From Tetradesmus obliquus (taxonomy: Eukaryota; Chlorophyta; Chlorophyceae; Sphaeropleales; Scenedesmaceae): a stretch of 64,000 bases of DNA. The notes under the pieces are model-generated. The model searched no databases. It saw only the letters and a program-made list of their open reading frames with translations, and was not told the DNA's origin. The stretch lies in the NCBI GenBank assembly GCA_030272155.1, contig CP126193.1, positions 5,766,001-5,830,000 on the forward strand. The letters run 5' to 3'. Position numbers and translations under genes: made by a program. Shown piece after piece: positions 37,429-45,869 of the stretch (its first letter is position 1; every line of letters starts with the position of its first letter).

Positions 37429-38790
37429 ATGGTGTCGGCTGATGCATCCAGGTCTGCTGCTACGTCGCCGTCAAGCCATGCCACTGCATTGGCTGGCCGA
37501 GGCAGCACTGCACGCACCGCAGCCATGGGTGGGGGCACCTGGCCGTGCCTGCAGCAGCAGCAGCAGCAGCAATGAGAAGCCGGGCAACACTTCTGCATGT
37601 CAGTGTGTTGGCACAGAGACAGCCTTGACTGCTGTCAACGCCTGTAGCAGCATGGCACAATGGCAATACATAAAAGGTGCAAGCAATTGCCGGGATATCC
37701 TTGCCCAGAGGAGATGTCTCCCAGACAGCACGTGATGTTGCAGCTGCTGACAACACATCACAGGCACCACCTTCCCATACACATCTCTCATCCGCTGCTG
37801 TCAGCCGATCTGCTGCTAGCCCACTGTCTCACCTCAGCGGCGTGATGAGCAGCGTGTGCCCATCGATAACAGCCGCAGTGCCCCTGGCACTAACTGCCAC
37901 ATCCCAGCCCACATCCATCACGCTGTAGCTGCCACTGCCTGCCACTACATGCAGCCTGCCAGGCAGCGCCTCATCCCAGGCCACAGATAAACAGCCGGCT
38001 GCATGCGGCAGGCTGGTCAGCTGCTCGTGCTTGAGGTACCAGTGCCAGTTGCTGCGGTGCCACAGCTGCAAGCAGAAGAAAAGAGGCAGCAGGGCAGCAG
38101 TTACTTGCATGTGACAAGTGAAAACAGGTGGTAAAAGCAGCCGGCTGCATCCGGCAGGCTGGCTAGCGTCTTGTGCTTGAGGTACCAGTGCCAGTTGCTG
38201 CGGTGCCACAGCTGCAGGGGGCAAAAAAGAGGCAGCAGGGCAGCATTTGGTTGCATGTGACATGTGGAAAAGTTGGTGGTGGTTGCAGTTGGATGCATGC
38301 GGCAGGCTGGCTAGCGTCTTGTGCTTGAGGTACCAGTGCCAGTTGCTGCGGTGCCACAGCTGCAAAACAAGGGAGCAGCAGAGGCAGCAGGACAGTAAGC
38401 AAGCAGCAGCATGTAGCATGTGGTAGGGTGGTGGGTGGGTGGTGAGGAGGCAGATGCGTTTAAGAAGTAAGAGACATGCACATGTGCAAAAGTGCAACGC
38501 AGCTTGCTGTGTATGGCTGCGCACTGTACGCTTGAGCAAAGAACAGCAGCTGCGGCAGATGCATACCGTTCAACCTTGCAATTTCATTCACTGGTGCAAG
38601 CAGACTGATCTTAGGAGTCTCCTGCACAGTTCTGCTCTCACCTGCACATGCCACTCATGTGTGTCACTGCTGCTGCTGTCTGCCCCTGCTGCTGCACCAG
38701 CTGCCCTCTGCCGCCCTGCCCCTGCTGGTGCCAGCACCACTGCCAGCAGCTCCGAATCACTACTCCAAGACAGCGCATGGATGACCAACC

Positions 38791-38827
<37 letters not shown>

Positions 38828-40408
38828 AGCCTGGCTGTAAGTAGGCACATCAAAGCCGCCATGCTGCAGGCCGTTGCGCTCATACAGCAGCACATGCTGC
38901 AGCCAGCTGCCACCGGCAGCATCTACTACACTGCTTGCCGCCTGCTGCTGCTGCTGCTGCAGAGGGTTCGAGCCTCCACCTGCTGCTGCTGCTGCTGCTG
39001 CTGCCTCTACAGCTGGCCAGGAGGGTACGCCTGGCTGCTGGTGTGGCGCTGCTTTCAGTGGCTGGCCCCTGGAGTCAAAGCCAGCTGTAGCAGCTGCCTG
39101 CTGCAGGTCCTGCGCTACTGCTGCTGCAGCATACAGGTGGCGGCTGTTGGGCTGCCAGGCAATGGGTGCTGCCAGGCCCGCTGCTGCTGCTGCAGTAGCA
39201 TGCAGCTGGCAGTCATCCCTGTCCCAAATGTGCAGCAGGCGGCATGCGCCGCTGTTGCTGCTGCTGCTGCTGCTGCTGGGTGTTGTCCAGAGTGTGTTTG
39301 TGGCAAAGTATTTGCTGTCGCCGCGCCAAGTGAGGGTGGCTGACAGCAGCAACGGGCTGGCGCCTGCGTCGTCACCTGCTGCTGCTGCTGCTGCAGCTGC
39401 TGTTGGGCTGGGTACTGTTACCTCTGCTAGCACATCCCATTCCTGCGGCACGATAGACAGCAGCAGCGCAGTGTGCTACTTTGTGTGTCTGCACCGCACG
39501 ATTTTAGCGCATCCAAACAAACATGCAGCATGAAGCTAACCGGCACAGCACCCACTGCACGCACAACTCCAAAATCACTGTTGCTTCCCTGTACTTCCTA
39601 AACCCTCACCTTGTTCATCATCAGTAAACCCTGGTTGTACCCCAGCAGCACCAGCAGCTCCCCATCAGGGCTCCAGCCAGCAGCAGCCACTCCGCCAGAC
39701 ACCACCCCCACCTCCTCAACTGATCTGCTGGCAGTGTGCAGCAGCAGCAGCTCGCCGCTGCTGCAGGCAATGAAGACTGCATCCAGCTCTAGCACAAAGC
39801 TGAAGGATACAACGAGTTCGGCTGGCGTGCTGCTGCTGCTGCTGCTGCCGTCAGGGCTGAACAGAGGGGGCGGCTCCTCAAAGAGAGGCGTGCTCCAGAG
39901 CAGCTGCGCAGTCAGCAGCAGACAGTGAGGTATGTTTTATTGGAGCTTGTGGCAGCAGACAGTGCCAGGTGGGTGGAGAGTTCCAGGTGTGTGCTGTGCA
40001 TCTCAGTGCAACGACGCAGAACCGGCTTGCAGGTGCACAACTGCAAACTGTCTGGCGAGATATGCTATCAACGCTTGCAACCATTGAACATGATGCAGCA
40101 GGTGCTGTGGCCTCTGCGGCTGTGCCGGCAGCAGGTGGCATCAGCATGCTGGCCACGGGTTAGCCGCTGCAGTTGTGCTGTAACTTGACCACCTGGCTAC
40201 TGTAGATCGTTACAAACGGCTTTATAACAGGTTGTCACACCTTTTTGCCGCCTTGCGGTAGGCACAGCACCAGGGCTGAGCGCGTGACAGCATACAGCAG
40301 CCCTTCTGTACTGTCCAGGCAGAAGTGGCTTACGGGGCCGTCGTCAGCAGCTGCGGGCCCTAGGTCCAAGTCAACGACGGATACAGATTGTAACGTAAGG
40401 TTCTTCAT
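31137..40408 (-). CDS. ELP1: Elongator complex protein 1 (IKAP/Elp1)
   Basis: Elp1 is the scaffold of the Elongator complex, which modifies wobble uridine in tRNA in the cytoplasm. The start at 40408 gives M-K-N-L-T-L, matching the family M-R-N-L-K-L. WD40 propeller pieces follow: S-W/G-W-S-P-D near 39680, L-T-W-R-G-D-S-K-Y-F-A near 39340, L-L-Y-E-R-N-G-L-Q-H-G near 38880, N-W-H-W-Y-L-K near 38050 and V-A-V-I-D-G near 37870. The helical C-terminal half includes R-G-N-L-E-x-V-x-P-R near 35320, D-V-D-Q-L-Y near 34280, Q-K-D-P-x-E-Y-L near 34190, and the exons 32843-32567 and 31844-31137. A basic patch (K-K-N-A-G-K-Q-K-K-G-K) near 31510 fits the tRNA-binding region. Long Gln/Ala/Ser insertions enlarge it. 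Central exon limits are approximate. Six or so border-copy arrays lie in its introns. Confidence 0.92.
31835..32085 (-). repeat. Three-copy acceptor array before the last ELP1 exon
   Basis: Copies of the last-exon start (A-S-A-V-L-L-E-E-A-T) with a ccag acceptor begin at 32072, 31950 and 31844 (real); spacing 122 and 106. Confidence 0.8.
32185..32650 (-). repeat. Four-copy donor array in ELP1
   Basis: The exon end D-x-V-D-T-T-V-V-P-G-A-A-Q followed by gtgggt or gtgagt has its real donor after 32567 and copies with donors after 32442, 32290 and 32192 (spacing 125, 152, 98). The third copy spans back through an R-E-A-L-R-V-x-Y-A-G-G-R-Q block, so it is about 100 bases long. Confidence 0.8.
32820..33400 (-). 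repeat. Five-copy acceptor array in ELP1
   Basis: Copies of the exon start (A-A-N-A-W-R-M-V-M-V-L-S) behind a tgcag or cgcag acceptor begin at 33381, 33220, 33116, 33012 and 32843 (real). Spacing is 161, 104, 104 and 169. The copy nearest the real exon differs only at synonymous sites over the aligned part (AAC for AAT, TCA for TCT, TTG for CTG). The more distant copies carry some amino-acid changes. Traces of a sixth copy lie near 33530. Confidence 0.85.
33680..33860 (-). repeat. Two-copy donor array in ELP1
   Basis: The exon end A-V-A-Y-S-A-A-G-L...A-Y-K with a gtgagtg donor is real after 33801 and copied with a donor after 33683, 118 bases downstream. Confidence 0.8.
38025..38365 (-). repeat. 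Three-copy acceptor array in ELP1
   Basis: Three copies of the exon start L-W-H-R-S-N-W-H-W-Y-L-K-H behind a gcag acceptor begin at 38359, 38211 and 38065 (real); spacing 148 and 146. The first 39 coding bases are the same in all three. The two upstream copies share a further, slightly diverged stretch ending in L-A-S-L-P. Confidence 0.85.
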
Positions 40409-40736
40409 GGTGGCATGCGTGAGAGCAGCGAGTGCTTGTGGGCGGGCAAGCTACTGCTGCTGCTGCTGGCCCTGATTGCCCTACGCTGGCACCTGCACCT
40501 CCAAACTTTGCAATCTAATGTGGACGCAACGCTACAGCTGTAATTGTTTTTTGTTTTGCTCGTGTCACTGACAGGTCACTCTAGGCACTACACCATCGCT
40601 TTCACTTCATCAGCTTGCAGAGTGCTCATTGTTCGTCTTAGCGTATATTTACAGAAGAAATTATTACAAGAATAGCTCAAGGGCGGCACAGTGCCCTGTG
40701 AAACTGCAGGCGGCTTTTGCACTACTGTAGATCAAG
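40409..40736. promoter_or_regulatory. Shared divergent promoter region of ELP1 and PheRS beta
   Basis: Only 328 bases separate the ATG of ELP1 (minus) from the ATG of the PheRS beta subunit (plus), so both promoters and both 5' untranslated regions must fit here. The centre is A/T-richer than its surroundings. A TATA-like gtatattt lies at 40643-40650, about 90 bases before the PheRS start. A purine-lined ATG context (caag-ATG) precedes the PheRS start. Confidence 0.7.
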
Positions 40737-43015
40737 ATGCCGATCGTCGGTGTAAATCGTGATAGACTGTTTGAGGCTCTTGGACGCAAATACAGTGAGT
40801 CACGTGGCAGGCTGCAGGCGCAGGCTGGGCTGTCACTGCAGCACACTGCTGCTCACCAGCACTGTTATCCTGCTGTACCTGCCACTGCAGCTGATGAGGA
40901 ATTTGATCAGCTCTGCTTCGAGTATGGGATTGAGCTGGATGATGTGGTGAGTGGCTGAGCAGGCCTAGCCTGCTCTGGCGCAGCAGCAAACAACCGCAAC
41001 AGCTGTGCAGCTGCAGCACATTACACGGCGCAGCAAACTGCTTGTGCTGTGAATGATGCATGGCAGCGGCAGCAGCAGTTATTGCTGTGAATGATGAAGT
41101 CAGCATTGTGCAGACTGCATCTGATTATTGAAGTGGGCTTGTGAGCAGAGAGTTGGGCATGTTTCAAACAGCTCAGCTGATGGTTAGCTGTCTAGCCTGC
41201 AGCCAATTTGCATCTTGCAGGACATTCGATTGCAGCGGTACTGCAAAGCAACACGTACATGGATGCAGCTGAAGCAGCTCAGACCTGCTATGAACATAAC
41301 AGGCAGACAGCGCAGCAGCTTAGCTTGCAGCCGCAGTAGGCTGCCACCAGCCATTGTGACGCAGCAACATGTGGCTGGCAGGCGCAGGCATTGTGCACCT
41401 GGATCCAGCAGTAGCAGCACCTGCAGGCACAGCATGACACATGCCCAAATCCCCCACTGCACCTGCTGCTCCCTGCTCAAGAACTGTGTTCAACTGTTCA
41501 CAACTGGCGCTGTTCCAGACCTGCTCAGACTGCTTTCCAGCTGCTGTTCACACTGCCGTTCAAACTGCATTTCATTTGGGTTCAAACCGATTTGAAACCA
41601 ATGTGCTGCAGACCTCGGAGCGCGAAATGATCCGCAAGGAGCTGTCCAAGGATGACGCGTCAGCACTGAGTGAGGCCAGCGAGGATGTTATTTACAAGAT
41701 TGACATCCCAGCCAACAGGTGCGCAGTTATGACAGCATGTAACATCATTGTCTGCTTGCTTGCAGTCGGAAGTATGGACTCAACCTGATAGCAAGTGGCA
41801 TGCAGCAGCATCAGAAGCAGCAGAGTTGAATGCGTGCACAGGGGCAACTGTTGCACTGCATCCCCTGCAGGTGCTGCAAGCACAGTCACTGCAAGCCCTC
41901 CCGGCGGCAGCGCCCAGCCTTTGGACCTAGCCATGTTATGTTGCAATCTTCCATGTTACTGACATGTTACTGACTGTCATGTAACACAGGTATGACATGC
42001 TGTGCCTAGAGGGCATCGCGCGCGCGCTCAACATCTTCAAGGGGCGCCTGGAGGCGCCGCAGTACAGGCTGGCAGACATGAAGGGTGAGGCACAGGGCTG
42101 GCAGCAGCAGCAGCGGCGGCAGTGATGAGGCAGCGGCAGCAGCAGCTGCGGTGCAGGCTCGTGCACATGAAGGGTGCGGCAGGGGCGGCAGCGGCAGCAG
42201 CAGCAGCAGCGGCAGTGATGAGGCACAGGGCTGGCCGCAGCAGCAGCAGCGGCAGTGATGAGGCAGCGGCAGCAGCAGCTGTGGTACAGGCTGGCGCACA
42301 TGTAGGGTGAGGCACAGGGCTGGCAGCAGCAGCAGCAGCGGTAGCAACAGCAGCAGCCGTAGTACAGGCTGGCCGACATGAAGGGTGAGGCACAGGGCTG
42401 GCAGCAGCAGCAGCAGCAGCAGCGGTAGCAACAGCAGCAGTCGTAGTACAGGCTGGCCGACATGAAAGGTGAGGCACAGGGCTGGCAGCAGCAGCGGCAG
42501 CAGCAACAGCCTCAGCGGCTGCAGCAGCAGCAGCTATGGTACAGGCCGCTGACATTGAGGGAGCGGCGGCAGCAGCAGCAAGCAGCAACAGCGGTAGAGG
42601 CTGGCAGACATGACGGGTGAGGGAGTGGCAGCAGCAGCAGCAGCAGCAATCAGGGAGCATATCAGGCACCAGTACAGGCTGTCAGGCATGCGTATGAAAT
42701 TGTGCGGCAGCAGCAGCAGCACAAGCAGCGATCAGCGACCACATCTGGCAGCAGTACAGGCTTGCACACATACAGGGTGAGGCCGCCGGTGTTGCCGCCG
42801 CATTAGCAGCAGCACCAGTGGAGCAGCACACCTAGCAGCATTACATTTGTAACAGCAATGAAGCGGCGGCCTGGCGCCAGCAGCAACGGCAGCAGCAGCA
42901 GCAGCAGCAGCAGCGAGGCAGCACATCTAGCTGAGCAGCAGCGATGAGGCAGCACAGCTTGGCAGCAGCACAGCTGTAGCAGCGGTTGCAGGCACAACAG
43001 CTTCAACAGATATGT

Positions 43016-43066
<51 letters not shown>

Positions 43067-45838
43067 CAGTAGAGGCGAGCACAGTGCAGCTCAAGGAGCA
43101 ACAGGAGGCAGCAGGATGTGCAGTGACTCAGCGCGCCGCCCTGAGCAGCTGCTGCACAATGCATGGGTTGGGCTATGTTTGTCAGGACTTCCTGCATGCA
43201 CTGGACATGAGCAAGTGCTGTACAGCCATGTTCAACACAGCGTGCCTATCCCTGCTGCTGCTGCCGCTGCTGCTGCTGCTGCTGCTGCTGCTGCCGCAGG
43301 CAAGCCGCTGCTGCAGCTGGTGGTCAAGCCTGAGACGGCGCTCATCAGGCCCTACGTGGTGGCGGCGGTGCTGCGGGGCGTTACCTTTGACGCCACGCGC
43401 TACACCAGCTTCATCGACCTGCAGGTGCGTGAGGTTACTGGAGCTGGAGGTGCTGGTAATGATGCGTAATGCTGAGCTTAACACACTGTGTCATGCCACG
43501 CGCTACACCAGCTTCATCGACCTGCAGGTTTGTGGGATACAACGCAACATCAGTCAGTGATGCCGCAAATGCAACTGCCTCCAGGTGTTACGGACTTTGT
43601 GCAGCAGCAGTAGCATCGCCTTGGGACAAGTTGTCAGCTGGGCTGGCGTGCTCTGCTCGTTCTTCAGCACCCACACAGCTGCAACCGACGCATCTGCGGT
43701 TTGTGCGGGTGTAATGCTCGTGACAAAGCAAACTGATTTAGACTTCTGCTGATGTTACTCTGCTGTCACACACGCTGTTGCCCTGCAGGACAAGCTGCAC
43801 CAGAACCTGTGCCGCCAGCGCAGCCTGGTTGCCATCGGCACGCACGACCTGGCCAAGTGCCGCGGGCCCTTCAGCTATGAGGCGCTGCCCCCGGCTGACA
43901 TCAGCTTCGTGCCGCTGAAGCAGACACAGAAGTTCAGGGCAGACGAGCTCATGGAGGTGGGTGGGGGTGCTGAGGGTGTTTGATTTAGGGTTTTTAAGGG
44001 GCAGGGTGTGGATCACACACCGCGTGCATCGGCTTACGAGTCGGTGAAGCAGACACAGAAGTTCAGGGCAGACGAGCTCATGGAGGTGGGTGGGGTTGAG
44101 GACTCTGGGTTTTGGGGGTTATGGTTTGGGGTTCTTAGGGTAGGTGGCACAGACCAATGACATCAGCTTCGTGCCGCTGAAGCAGACGCAGAAGTTCAGG
44201 GCAGACGAGCTCATGGAGGTGGGTGGTCTGTTTTGACACACTGTACTGCCCGTCATTGCGTACTGCGTTGACATTTGTGTACCGCCTGTCAGCAAAATGT
44301 ATACTGCCTGAGAACAACAATTTGACGAGCTCATGAGGTGGGTGGCGCGTCTAGCTGCTCTCAACCCAGCACACCACGGGCGGTAGTGACACGCATTGTA
44401 GTGCCTGTCTCCATGTTTTGTGCTGCATGTCACCACAATCGTAGGGCTGGATTGTCTCGGTCTTGTTCTCCTACCTTGTATGTATGTACAGCATGTGCAC
44501 ATGAGCCAGACATTGTCATGGATTGTGCTGCCTGAGAACAACGTGCTGTACTGCCTGCCACGGTACCTTTGTACCGCCTGCAGCACTACTTGGCCAATGA
44601 CCAGAGCTGTGCCCCTCTTAAGGGAAGACTCGTCCATGTTTTCTGTGTTACAACCTATAAACTGTACTGCCTGCCACCGGACTTACATACTGCCTGCAGC
44701 ACTACCTGGCCAACGACCAGAAGCTGAAGAAGTTTGTGCCCCTCACAAAGTACTGCCTGTCATGACGTCTTGTACTGCCTGTCCCACATCATGTACTGCC
44801 TGCAGCACTACTTGGCCAACGACCAGAAGCTGAAGAAGTTTGTGCCGCTCATCAAGGACAGCCTCGTGTACCCTTGTTGTACTGCCTGCCACCGCTCTTC
44901 CGTAATGCCTGCAGCAGTACCTGGCCAACAACCAGAAGCTAATGAACTTTGTGCCTCTCTTTAGGAAAGCTCGGTCCACCCTCTTTGTACTGCCTGAAAA
45001 CCACATACTGTACTGCCTGCCACCTCACTTTTTTTACCGCCTGCAGCACTACCTGGCAAATGACCAGAAGCTCAAGAAGTTTGTGCCGCTCATCAAGGAC
45101 AGCCTCGTGTACCCAGCCATCTACGATGCAGACCGCACGCTGCTGTCGCTGCCTCCCATCATCAACGGCGCCGCGACGGCGGTGAGTCAGCCGCTGAGCT
45201 GTTGCAGCAAGCTGTAAGCTGTGGCCTTGCGCCTCACTAGCAGCAGCAGCGACTTCAGGTCCTCAACCAGATTACGCATGCCCAAATTGTCTGCAAACAG
45301 TCACCGGCAGCTGCTATGCGACAGGGCCTGAACTTGCTGACAATATCCGCCGAACGCAACCGCTGAACTCACTCGCTAGACGCAACCGCTCCACTCAACC
45401 GCACAACTCATCTGCTTCAACCGCCGCAGATTTCGCTGGAGACGCGCGACGTGTTCATCGAGTGCACAGCAACCGACCTGACCAAGGCCAAGGTGGTGCT
45501 CAACACGGTGTGCGCCATGTTTGCGGAGTACTGCGCGCAGCCCTACGTGGTGGAGCCGGTGGAGGTCATCGACAGCTTCGGGGAGAGCCACGGTGGGTAC
45601 ATTCATACATTAAGCTGCTTGTTATGCTTCTTGGCAGCTGCACGAGCAGTGAGTATGTTATTACTGTGCAGTTTGCAGTGCAAAGGAGGCAGGCTGGCAT
45701 GGCGCTGCATGCATGGTTTGGGGGGGGGGGGGGGGGGGGAGTGTGCTAGCCAGCATGCAGCTGGCTTGGCATGTTGGTGTGGTGTTGCCACGTACTCCCA
45801 CAGTACGTGCTCCTTGGCTTACAGCCAGTACCGCTGCC

Positions 45839-45869
<31 letters not shown>

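Noticed and set aside
42062-43070. Regularly spaced repeats that could suggest a CRISPR array
   Set aside because: The units are degenerate copies of an exon border plus CAG filler in a eukaryotic intron. Spacers are not unique and no cas genes exist.
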